A stretch of 64,000 bases of DNA from Blattamonas nauphoetae (Eukaryota; Preaxostyla; Oxymonadida), in the NCBI GenBank assembly GCA_033064195.1, contig JARBJD010000323.1:16322-80321 (forward strand), in the 5' to 3' direction. Under the pieces are notes generated by a model. It was not told the origin of the DNA. It saw only the letters and a list, made by a program, of their open reading frames with translations, and made no database searches. Of the stretch, positions 51,512-61,361 are shown in pieces. The translations under genes were made by a program, and so were the position numbers. Positions within the stretch are counted from its first letter, which is position 1. The number at the start of each line of letters is the position of its first letter.

Positions 51512-53199
51512 ATGAGAAGTTTCAGATCTAATCAATCAAAACCAACATCGACATTAATTGAGCAAATCGAAGTGCAATCATACTTGCCAAAACAATGGGA
51601 TTCAGAACCTCACATCTACTCCATCCAAGAAGTGCATCCAACAAATCCTCCCATGCCATGCAGAATTGGAGACGAGATTGAAGTTCCATTGTGCTATGAC
51701 GGTCATGATGTGACTGAGTTTGCGAAGAGTCATTTACGAATAGATCTAACTGTTACTGTTCCTTTTTACCAGCCATTCGATGGAGCTAAATTTGGGATGA
51801 TTGGACAATATGGAATGTTCTACGGATATAAATCATCATCAGATGCAATTAGAGATATGAGACTGGTTGACAGTAAAGGAAACATCATTGACAATTCACT
51901 ACAGAATAATCATGTTCACGAATCATTTCTGTATCACACTTTCAAGTCTTTTGAAGAGAAAAACAACATGAAGCATTGCTACAGTCTTTTTGAAAATGTT
52001 CAGAGAATGGATCCAAGCGTGTGTGGATTCTATTTTGTTCCAACACTCAATGGAAACAAAGCACCTTTCACCGCGACAATTCCACTGGTTATTCCATTTG
52101 TGAACCTCCTCCCATTGAGTACCTTTGATCAGTATCCTAATTCCATCTTTGGCAATTTACGTTTGAGATTTCACTTGACAACAGATTCACTTGTGTATTG
52201 TCCCGTTCGAGTTTCAACTGTTGTTAGAAAACACTTGAGGTGGTCAGAGATCTATTTCCAGACAAAAATATTACTACTATAGTTGATCAAGATGGAATGC
52301 ATCAACTGGGTGAGAATGAATACTCCACTCTGACACAAGAATTTACCCAAATTGGAAATCCAGTGATTCAATACGATCAAACTGCTCATCATACAGCCAC
52401 AACTGTTAATGAGGTTAGAACGAAGGTATCCACTTCAACTGTCTGGTCTTCATCAGTGGATAAAGTCACATCAGTTTGCTACGGATATCAAATCACTGAT
52501 GCAACGAAACAATCCCTCTTCAACACATATTCCAAAACTGTTTATGTCCTGAAAGCAGAAAGAATTGACACACAGTCATTTCAATCACAAGCGACTGCAA
52601 TGGGAGTGAGATCAAACATCAGCATCAAACTCAACAATCTTATGAATCTAATGTGCTTATTCCCAGAAAGACCAAATGAATGTACAGTCTTCAGAAATCC
52701 TCATTATGTTGGCTTATTCGAAATGCTTGGATCCAACTTTCCCAATTTCCCAATGTCAACGATATCACCTGAGTTCTATCAAATGATGATGGTGAATGGT
52801 GACTTCATTGGTTGTTCCGCAACGGAAGAGTTTGAGAATTCAATTTGTATGTCACGTATTGCTAGCCACAATGGAGGGTCGTTTAAGAGAACCAGAGCAG
52901 TTACGGATGCTACTTCATTCACATTCATGGTTCCAACAGATCGAAGTGAAATCGCTGGTGGTGAAGAAGGTATCTCAACAGCAGAATCAGTGAATATCGT
53001 CTACAGAGGATCACCAATCAATCAGGGAGAACTCGATCCAAATTTCACCTCAACTCCAGAAGGTCCTCCTCCACCAATTTTGGCACTACATCAGGCAACA
53101 TACTGGTTGTTCTGGATTGAGAATGGACAACCACGAGTGCGATATGTCATTGATCGTCGACTCCAAGAAGCATACGAAGAGGTGAAGAGAGGATACTAA
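51512..53199 (+). CDS. Capsid protein 2 (paralog of capsid protein 1), one frame break
   Basis: Start taken at ATG 51,512, directly behind TTGTATTTTTTTTTTCAACA; the frame is open to an ATG at 51,485 that lies before the motif. Frames 51,485-52,282 and 52,240-53,199 join with one -1 type shift near the A4 run at 52,228-52,231, giving ~560 codons. Shared blocks with capsid protein 1 show duplication of a jelly-roll capsid gene. One may be the major capsid and the other a specialised capsomer. A truncated, diverged copy lies at 33,317-33,986. No penton with a different fold was recognised. Confidence 0.72.
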
Positions 53200-53277
53200 A
53201 TCAAAGATTTATTAGAATGACGAAGTCATAATCTGGAATAGAACAAATATGATATTTTATTTTTGTTGAAAACACAA

Positions 53278-53688
53278 ATGGTGAAGCGATACTTCTCAAT
53301 TCAGAATTCTCAAACTGCTCAACTCCCTCCTGATTCTACCAATTCAAGAAAACAAAAATACATCTACTTCCTCGACTGCAAACTCATTCATGTGAAGGAA
53401 GAGATTAGTGATGCATCGACAGTCATTTCAAAAGATGTACCGCAGCACATTACAATCCATGGTGATTGGATCCAGACTGATGCATTCAATGACTCATATG
53501 TTGCTTTCTGCAACGAACAGATTGCGAAGCGAAAGAAGTGGGAATTAAGCACTCGACAATCAATTGTGAAGATCTGGTTCAAAGACAGTTCTGGTGAATC
53601 AATTGAGATGGAAACATCAGAGACAATCAATGGAAAAATAATCAAAGAGTACTATGAATTTCTGGTTGATCTCATGTTGGAGTACTAG
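53278..53688 (+). CDS. Polinton protein, 136 residues, 3' of the capsid block
   Basis: ATG 53,278 follows GATATTTTATTTTTGTTG. It is a mixed alpha/beta polypeptide with an acidic C-terminal half and no known motif. The same gene follows the capsid fragment in the older copy (32,876-33,285), so the pair is a conserved neighbourhood. Its last 17 bp overlap, tail to tail, the fibre gene on the other strand. Candidate minor structural protein. Confidence 0.65.
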   Translation: MVKRYFSIQNSQTAQLPPDSTNSRKQKYIYFLDCKLIHVKEEISDASTVISKDVPQHITIHGDWIQTDAFNDSYVAFCNEQIAKRKKWELSTRQSIVKIWFKDSSGESIEMETSETINGKIIKEYYEFLVDLMLEY

Positions 53689-53881
53689 TCAGTGAGTTAT
53701 ATTTTTGGATTTGTTCATTGATGAGTGTCTGTTGTTGCCCGACAATGCTACTCAGTTCCTGAATGGCTTTGAGACAGAAGCAAGAGAGTTCTGCATAATC
53801 AACTTGAAGACAATCTGGATTGGAATCATTCACAACTTCAGGGAATATCTCTTGGATCTGTTGTGCAATCACACCAATGTG
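53672..53881 (-). CDS. Fibre gene, C-terminal part of S74 chaperone domain (3' of hAT insertion)
   Basis: Minus-strand codons beginning with H-I-G-V-I-A-Q-Q-I-Q-E-I-F-P-E-V-V, through V-D-Y-A-E-L and A-I-Q-E-L-S, to the stop at 53,672. These are the second half of the Peptidase_S74/endosialidase-type intramolecular chaperone domain. It is split from 60,525-61,201 by hAT element B. The duplicated CACATTGG (reverse strand) encodes H-I-G at both break points, and the codon phase matches exactly across the junction. Confidence 0.88.
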   Translation of the reverse strand, partial: HIGVIAQQIQEIFPEVVNDSNPDCLQVDYAELSCFCLKAIQELSSIVGQQQTLINEQIQKYNSLTSTPT

Positions 53882-54040
53882 CAGACCTTTGATACATGAG
53901 ATCAATCAAGCAGAAACTGAGATCGATCGATCTCAGCTCCGGTTTTTGGGACTGAGATCAATGACTTAATTAGGCGTATCTATATTTGTCTCATTTTTGT
54001 GTCAATTTCTTCAAAATAAGAATCTTTAAAAGGCGATCTG

Positions 54041-55260
54041 TTTGGGGTGTGTTCTTCTTTTTTCGTCTTTTTCTGTTTGGGCCATGCGCACTTCTGTGTT
54101 TTGTTCGTTTTCCTTTTTCGTGGCCTTTTGAGCGGTCTCTTCGTCACCGTTTGCTCTCCCTCTCCACGCTCACCATGGAACGTTATTTTGATGTTCAACG
54201 CGTAAGTTGTGATGTTGAGTGATGGTGTGGTGGACGGATGCTGGTTTGTTCAGCCGTCCTCTGCTCAGCTGCCGAGTATTCCTGCTTTTCTGAATCTCCG
54301 CTTCTGTTCCGCTGGACTGGGCGATATCGACACTGGACGGGCACCCCTCCCATCGCACTGTTTCCACATGCCGTTTGCGAACACACACGCTGTTGTGGTG
54401 TCTTCGAGATGGGGCGAATGGTCGGCTGACTTTTGGGGAGTTTGGGACTCGCCGTTGCATCCACTCGGCTTCGACGGAATGCACATCCTCTGCGGCCGGA
54501 TGCTCTTTCCTCGCTCCGTTGTGTTTTCTTCGCCAAATGGCTTTAGCCATTCTTTGCCCTTTGTTTGTGATTATCGAATGAACGGCTGTTTTGTTTGAGC
54601 AAAAAAGGAGATAAAACGTGACAGCAACATTGATGTGGATGAAAATAAAACGGTGACGGTCATTTTAATTCGGTTGGATTCGAAAAACTCTTTCGTTCTT
54701 TGCGACGGTCAGGTATCGAGCAGTCATCTGTTTCGGTGGGAGATCACAAGATAGTGACACGGGATGGACAAAAGAGTGCAAGGTCAGCGGTGACGGAGTG
54801 AGAGAGGTGGAGGGTAAACGGCAGAAGCAATTCGCAAATCTTTCGGCGTTAGGCATACTGCGACGGAGCTATCGCATTTGAAAACGGAAGTTTGTCGACA
54901 CACACGTACTCCCCGCAATGTACACCTGCCCTGATCCTCACACCACATCGTGTCGATTGTTTGGCGAGTGGAGATTGCGATGTGGATATCCGCGCGAATG
55001 CCGAGTGGTGTGGAGAATGCCGCCGCAATACGTTCCCATCGCATCAAAACACAACATGTGAGTTCGGCGAGCTGATGGCCAACAAAGAACTGGGAAGACA
55101 CGGCAGCGTTGGCTGAGTGAACTCAACGACGCACAAATGACGCTGTTGCAGAATCGGAAAAGTCGGAACAAATCCAAACAAACATGTGGGCAGCTCGGGA
55201 AGGGCCAGAATGTGGGGCACATCCCATTTCGAGAAGGAAAGCGACGAGCGGTGCGGAAGG
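54041..55260. other. hAT element B interior, no gene supported
   Basis: GC-richer than the element ends and than the Polinton around it. Overlapping frames on both strands (54,170-54,598, 54,784-55,116) have Cys/Ser/His-rich translations without family signals. It is likely captured host sequence, non-coding as written. Confidence 0.4.
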
Positions 55261-55954
55261 TCACAGTGGCTGATTGAGAAGAGTGTCGACTCCCAGCGCA
55301 GCATTCACACCCACACAGTGGATCACCCACGCACTAAGGAAGACATCACGATCTTCGTGGAAATCGTAACTTGAGCTTCGATTGTTGAGCTCTATCTCGT
55401 CCGACACTCCCTCTTCGCGCAGTTTGGCAACAATCTGCTGTCTTCGCTTCTGAACAGCTGGACAGCCCTTCCACCAGCATCTGAGTCCGTTCACCACGCG
55501 CTGAAGATGGCTGGTCGGTCGGCTTGTTTCGTAGAAATGAAGACAGTCAGTGCATGCCACAAAGAAAGACGACTACAACACGAACAGCGTCATCCCTTCC
55601 AGCAAAGCGATAATTCGAGAATCTTTCCGAGAAGCGCTGGGAAACGATGACTTTCTCAGATTCTGGAATTCGGCGCCTGTGTTTGTATTTATCCTCCAGA
55701 AATGGGTTGATGTGACGCAGAACCTTGTTGATGAAGATGTGAAGGAGAGAGGCCTTCGGATGTTGTCTGTTTCGGCGTAGTTCTTGAGTGAAATCTGGAC
55801 GAGAACCACAAAGGTAACAATGCCCAATCCGCATCAGATCCAAGTCGGGATGAGGTAGCAGATGCATTTCCTGTTCGTCGAATGCTTTTGTGAAGAGTTG
55901 AAAGAACCCCGTCTCGTGAAAGGCGATGCATGTCTCTTTCGATCCCCAAGTCAC
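55261..55954 (-). pseudogene. Captured host-like gene fragment in hAT element B
   Basis: Two minus-strand frames in tandem. The first (55,954-55,547) reads protein-like, with L-P-H-P-D-L-D, C-Y-L-C-G and a K-V-L-R-H-I-N-P-F-L-E helix. The second (55,560-55,261) has A-K-L-R-E-E-G-V-S-D-E-I-E-L and V-F-L-S-A-W-V-I. The latter block recurs diverged at 57,370-57,515 (A-K-L-R-D-E-G-L-L-D-E-I-E-L, V-F-L-S-A-Q-V-I). No function is known to me. The pattern looks like a repeated host gene family picked up by the transposon. Confidence 0.45.
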
Positions 55955-56545
55955 GCCTCAAGTAAGAAGTCGGAGTACAGACTTTACAAGAGCCGCGTTG
56001 GACGATGTGAGGAGCGGGATCATCGATTCAGTGAAACCAGAACGAGACCCGTCTGGCTTGTGAGCATGTAATCACAGATTGGGGTCGACGGAGAAGTCCT
56101 TGAGAGACCCAGGTGTGATGCTGTTCAGGATTTAGCTAGCTTGTTGGGTGGCTTTACCGTCGAGATTGGGCCAGTCTTTGACGAAGGCAACCAGCAAGAT
56201 GAACGAGATCGAAGCGTCTTCGGCAGTTCTGATGGTGTCTGGATCAGCGATGCACAAGAAAGGTTGCGGACGATCCGAACATGATGTTTTGTTACGGCAG
56301 GAGCGAGTTCTCTTCTGTTCGAAGTCATTCATGATGGGATGACGATCAGACCATAATATCGATAATAACTCACGGTTCAATGAAATATCTCGAAACTGAT
56401 AAAAGTTGCATATAGTATGAAGCACAGTATGCAAGATGCGTCACAAAACTGGAACAATTTCAAGAAACGGAAGAGATCAACTTTCGAGAGCGGATTTCAG
56501 AGTTAAAATGCGACAAAGAAAGACGATAAAGCAAGATCAGTCTCT

Positions 56546-57268
56546 CTACACCCCCTTTCCACACAGATCTTGCTCCGTTCGCACCAGCTCAATCAGCTTC
56601 CCGATGATTCCTGTCGATTCTCGGTCGCGTCGGTTCGCTTCGCTAATCTCTTCTTTCAGCGTCATCAATTCACACTCCACTTGCTTCTTGCTTTCTTCCA
56701 TCCATCGCACTCTCTCTGCATAGATCCGAAGCTGCTTCTCCAGAAACACCGTTCTTTCCTTCAGCTCCTTCAACTGCACTGCGTGTTCGTCCTTCGGAAC
56801 CAAATTCAGCGACAACGACCGCAAACTCCCCGACGATGCAGACGGCGAGAACTGGCTTGAAGACGAGCCATGCAAATCCGCGTTCACAGGCAGGAGGATC
56901 GTGGGCGTCCCAGATCCCGGAAGAGAAGGATGCCGAGTGAAGACGGGAGAGGTGCTGTGGCTGGACGAATGGGAAGAGGGGCCGGAAGGCTGAGCAAAGA
57001 CCGCAGGACCCGATTCTGGTTCAGCCGAAGTGTCCTTCGAAGAATGCTCACTATCAAGACGCTTCGGGGTCTGACTGTCATTCGCATCCGATGCATCCTG
57101 CGGAGGTTCTGCTGTCTGATTGGTTTCAGTGTCTTCTGCTTTTTGGTTGACGAGATCTTGGATCTCCACATTTTCTGCCTGAAAACGATTCACAAGAAAA
57201 GCACAAACATTCAACATTTCGAGCGCATTCAAGCATTGCTGATTCACATTCGAATGCAATTTATGCAA
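56546..57268 (-). CDS. Ser-rich coiled-coil protein fragment in hAT element B
   Basis: 240 codons on the minus strand. A leading ~45 residues with Cys/Leu helices is followed by a Ser/Pro/Thr-rich linker (SSHSSSHSTSP) and a C-terminal coiled coil (residues ~165-225, LKELKERTVFLEKQLRIYAE). The codon usage and absence of stops make a real gene likely. It has no transposase feature. It is probably a host gene segment captured within the element; start and splicing are uncertain. Confidence 0.45.
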   Translation of the reverse strand: MHKLHSNVNQQCLNALEMLNVCAFLVNRFQAENVEIQDLVNQKAEDTETNQTAEPPQDASDANDSQTPKRLDSEHSSKDTSAEPESGPAVFAQPSGPSSHSSSHSTSPVFTRHPSLPGSGTPTILLPVNADLHGSSSSQFSPSASSGSLRSLSLNLVPKDEHAVQLKELKERTVFLEKQLRIYAERVRWMEESKKQVECELMTLKEEISEANRRDRESTGIIGKLIELVRTEQDLCGKGV

Positions 57269-57369
57269 AAGATGAAGATAGTTTTGCTGAGAGACGAAGA
57301 AGGACTAAATGATATCCATCGCCGAATAAACAATCTGCAAGAGCGAGGATATTTCTCTTCACGTGTCTA

Positions 57370-57520
57370 AAATGGAACATTCCCACCCAACATGAGGATC
57401 ACCTGTGCACTCAGGAACACTTCACTGCCTTCGAAGGAATCAAAAACGTGACATCGAAAGTGCAGCTCGATCTCGTCCAAAAGTCCTTCGTCGCGCAGTT
57501 TGGCCAAAATTAGCTTTCCT
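57370..57520 (-). pseudogene. Second copy of the A-K-L-R-[DE]-E-G segment
   Basis: On the minus strand this ~150-bp stretch encodes I-L-A-K-L-R-D-E-G-L-L-D-E-I-E-L...V-F-L-S-A-Q-V-I-L, a diverged duplicate of 55,320-55,440 in the same element. It has no long open frame of its own. Confidence 0.5.
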
Positions 57521-58320
57521 CGCTACTGAACGCGAGCAAGAATCGCTTCTTCTTCTTCTTTCCGCAGTCGCTCGTCCTCTTCCGCCGCCTGCCGTTGCCG
57601 CCGTCTTTCCCGCTATCGATGGTGCATCTCTGATCAAACCAACTCAGTCTCGAGTCATCTTCGCTTGCTCTGCAATTTTTCTTCGTCAAGCACTTCATCC
57701 ACATCCACTGGTCGATGTATACCGCTCTTTCACCCCCTCCGCACATCCCAGTCGCCTCCTGTCCGCCCGTGCCCAAAAAAGGCACGAGTCACCCATTCTG
57801 GAAGTGTGCGGTGTTCGATCTCTCAGTGATGGAATCATTCAATCGCTCGCGCAGAATTCCCAAGCGACAATGAAAGAAGAATTGCCACCTCCACTGCACC
57901 ACATCCAACTAATTGCATTTGCAGTTGAAGAATGTCCACTTCCCCATCGGTGCAGAGGTGCGTCAGCAACAAAAGTTAAGTCAGCGATTTCCGGTCTTTA
58001 AAAGAAGAAAAGGTGATGAAGAGAAAACATGAGAGGATAACGTTGGTGAGGAAGAAATCCAAGAAGAGGGAAGAGAAGGTAGTCTCTTTAATCAGAGGGT
58101 CAAAATAAGCACTTCGAGACTTGTGTGAGATTGCTTCCTTCTTGACTCCAGGCCCCGTGATCAGACATGTCACGTCAGCGACAACCGACATTGGCAGAGA
58201 CAATGCTGAGATATTCACAAAAGCAGGAAGAAGTGTTCACATCAGTGGCGATGGAATCGGATGAAAACTTGACCGAAATAAACCCTCGTTCAGCCCAAGT
58301 GCTTTTTTGAAGATGAAGAA

Positions 58321-60263
58321 ATGATGATTCTAGATGATCTGACTGAACCGTTGTCTCACGATGGCCAAATTCAACTTTCAGCCGCCGAACGAGCTGTCCA
58401 TCTCCATCCCACATGGATTAACAGGGAGGACCTCAAAGATGCTGATGGGTTACCTATTTTCGAATTGAGAAATGGCGGAATCTTCTGCCGAATCTGCTCT
58501 CAGTATAAAGATAAGTTGCACCCAACACAAGGGAAATACATCACAGAAAAGAGCATGCCAACTCATCCAAACAGTCTTAAGAACCACATCAAAACACAAA
58601 TTCATAAACGGGCAATGGCAATGAAACATGTCGACTCTGCCATCGTCAATCCACAACTTACTGAAGCTGACCAGCTTGGAATCCATCATCATCGTACAAA
58701 CCAAGTTCACGCTGTCAATTACAGATCTCATCACCACCATTCCTGTGACAATTTCAAAGCCCTAACAAATCTCCTGAATTATGTCAGCAATCCGACGTTC
58801 GTCTCCCCGTCTCCAGCCTCAGATTCCCGTTTGTTCTGGTCAATTGCCTCTGCGTTGGATGAACAATTCTACAACACTCTGATCACCAACATCGACAAGT
58901 TTACTCCACTTTCAGTTTGTCTGGACACTTCAACGGATATTACACTCACTTCGGTGCTCTGTGTTAATCTTCGTTATTTGTCTAATTCAAACGAAATAAA
59001 GAGTATTCTGGTTGGGTTGGAAGAGATGAGCAATGGAACCAAGGGAACAGATCTCTTCAATTCGTTCTGTCGAATCCTGAAGCGAGCTGACATCAATCTG
59101 GCACAGATCGCAAGCGTGGCCACAGACGGTGAACCCGCGATGATAGGCCATCAAAAAGGCTTTCTCGCATACATTCGACACTCTGTTCCTACAATCTACC
59201 ACAAAACTTGTCACGCTCACAAGTTTAACCTCGCTTTAAAGAACACCTTCGAATCCCCTCAGCTACCAACTTTATCTCTTCTCATCTCGAACTCTATCAA
59301 ACTCATCCACTCGATCACGAAATCTATTCCAAACACGAAACGATTCAACGCAGAACTCCTTCGACGAGGACTACCATCAAAATCACTCTCCAAACCAGTA
59401 CAAATCCGATGGAACACAAATCAAACTGCCGTATCAGAAACAAGGGCATATTTGGAAGTTATTTCAGCTGTACTTGGAAGCGATGTCGATCCAGAAACTC
59501 ATCCACTTCCAGCGTTCTTTCGTGCAACATCGAATCAACTTCGGCTTTCTCTCGTTGATTATGTTCTTCAAAACAGTCTCCCTCTCAATGCGCTACAATC
59601 CAATTCTCTGACCTTTCTTCAAGGCCAGGATATAATAGCCCATCTCCTACACGACCTTGAAGCAATCTCAGCGTTCGACCTGAAGAATGAATGGGCAAGC
59701 ATTCCAAGAGAAGACAACGAAGAATTTGAATCATCGGAAAAACTTGTTCTGGAAGAAGCAGTACTACTCCTGACACGCTTGTGTTCGGAATTGCGGACCA
59801 GATTTGTTTAAAAAATGACGAAACAGCTGAACTTGATTTTCTTTCACACAACTTTCTCACTGCACCGAACTCGAATCATTCAGACCAGTATATCCAGAGC
59901 ATTGCCATGCGTCTTCAACGCTTTATTCCTCCACTTCTCAAACAACATTTAATCACGCAGTTCCATCATCTAAAATCAACATGTCAAATCAATTTTAGAA
60001 TAAATGACAAAACGCCTTCCCAAATTCTTGATTTACTCCTCACCAACCCGCTTTTCTCTACAAACACGGCCATCCTTCAGATCTTGAAAGTAATCAAGAC
60101 GATCCAATGCACATCGGTTCCAACCGAAAGAGAATTCTCAATTCTTCACCACACCCAACGAAAAGATCGATCCAGCCTGACAATTGACCATCTCCAACTT
60201 CTATCACGGATCAATCACAACGTTCCTGAACTTCTCCTGAATCAGATGTTGATTCTGTTCTGA
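58321..60263 (+). CDS. hAT superfamily transposase (element B), one frame break
   Basis: Frames 58,321-59,811 and 59,781-60,263 join by a one-base shift at TTTGTTTAAAAAATG (~59,803-59,817), giving ~645 codons, the usual hAT length. A BED-type zinc finger occupies ~58,480-58,630 (C-R-I-C ... H-I-K-T-Q-I-H). The RNaseH-like core has the first Asp in V-C-L-D-T-S-T-D (58,921) and the second in A-T-D-G-E-P-A-M-I-G (59,119). The C-terminal dimerisation domain has I-Q-C-T-S-V-P-T-E-R-E-F-S-I-L-H-H. It binds the element ends, excises and reinserts them, leaving 8-bp duplications. The chimeric frame at 30,157 is its closest relative in the window. Confidence 0.92.
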
Positions 60264-60524
60264 AACTCCGTCAGGAGAAATATCCTGTTCGGAAACAGAA
60301 ACGAACACATTCAAGCGCAATTCGACCCATCGTTTATGATTATCAGCCAGATGATTTTTATGGGACGATTCACCACAAGAAGAGCCTTCAGAAGCCTAAA
60401 ACAAAATTTTGCACGTATAGTTGACATTTCACTATCATTTTTATAGAAAATTAGAAAAAATGAACAGTAGAAATTTTTTGAGATCGAAAAAGCTGAGATC
60501 GATGAGATCAGTCTCAAAGGTCTG

Positions 60525-61201
60525 CCAATGTGTTTCTTCTCACTTTCCTTCTTCAAGCATTCACATTTCTCTTTGCAATTCTTCAAGTGTTCTTCATCTG
60601 TCTCATTCTCTATTTGCTTTGTGACTTTGCTGATCTTCGAGTCGAATGTGTTGAACTGATACTGCACAATTTCGACTTTATTCAATTGTTCAAGAACATT
60701 AGGGTATGGAACAATATTCCTTTTGACTCTTATGTCTGACAGCTGAGAAAAACTTCCTGTTGGTGATATTGAAAATACTCCTGAACCAGTATCCTCATCG
60801 TAGTAATACAAAGCTGGTGAGTCACATGGTGACCACATAATGATACCATCACCATTGAACTGAATTCCTGAAGTTTCTGCAAGCGATTGTGATATTGAAA
60901 TTCCAGAAGAAAATGTTGATGCCGGATATGTTCCAGGATACTTCGGAAGTGATCCCTCTGATATATGCCACTTTGCTCCATTCACATTAATCAATCCTCC
61001 AATTGTTGGTGTCGTGATTGATCCATTTGTGCTGACTACTTTTTGGATTGAAGATATTGCTGTCTGCTGTGCTTCTGTTGTCTTCTGAAGTGATTCAATC
61101 ACTGCTGCATTCTCGTTGGTCGTCGACAGAGTATGATCAATCATTTTCTCAATCATTTGTGAATTGTATTTTTGTCGATTCATTTTTGGTTGCTCTTTCA
61201 T
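60525..61201 (-). CDS. Fibre gene, shaft and N-terminal half of S74 domain (5' of hAT insertion)
   Basis: Start taken at ATG 61,201, just behind AATTTTATTTCCA; the frame is open to 61,234 but that part lies in the TIR. Residues ~5-55 form a coiled coil (MIEKMIDHTLSTTNENAAV). Gly/Ser/Thr-rich beta segments follow (residues ~60-150), then the start of a Peptidase_S74 domain with the conserved S-D-I-R-V-K-R-N-I (catalytic Ser-Asp region) and Y-P-N-V-L-E-Q-L. Such domains trimerise phage and virus fibres and cut themselves off. The remaining half lies at 53,672-53,881; the spliced protein is ~290 residues. The gene reads towards the capsid block. It is broken by hAT element B. Confidence 0.88.
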
Positions 61202-61223
61202 TGGAAATAAAATTCTTGATTCT

Positions 61224-61361
61224 CTCATGAACATACGTCACCGGCACATTATTTCTGACATACTCAGAGACTAGCGAACAGTTCTCTTCTCTCATTGAAT
61301 CAATTAATGCTTGTTCTGAACATACTCGACGTCTTTCCTTGTACAATTCAGTTGGATTCAT
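61224..61361 (-). pseudogene. Truncated copy of the 129-codon gene in right TIR
   Basis: The first ~46 codons of the gene at 38,456 are repeated here on the minus strand with several substitutions (for example A-L-I-D-S against T-F-V-E-S). After V-T-Y-V-H-E the text runs into the fibre gene's promoter in another frame, so no full product is possible. Confidence 0.8.

Larger units (their letters stand above)
53882..60524 (+). mobile_element. hAT element B (6,643 bp) inserted in the Polinton fibre gene
   Basis: The termini CAGACCTTTGA (53,882) and its complement (ending 60,524) are flanked by the 8-bp duplication CCAATGTG (53,874-53,881 and 60,525-60,532). The first ~165 bp match element A almost base for base. 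The right end has the same GAGATC, spacer, GAGATC, gat, GAGATC array. It contains a hAT transposase at 58,321-60,263 and ~4 kb of non-transposase sequence with host-like gene fragments. It is the probable autonomous parent of element A, though its transposase has one frame break. Confidence 0.95.

Noticed and set aside
50510-52282. Programmed -1 ribosomal frameshifting in the two capsid genes
   Set aside because: Neither overlap contains a canonical slippery heptamer in the right phase, and the shift points fall in non-homologous places of the paralogs. Single-base loss is simpler.
54170-55960. Several overlapping frames on both strands in hAT element B
   Set aside because: No frame except the two minus-strand pieces listed has consistent protein-like content; the others are overlapping shadows.
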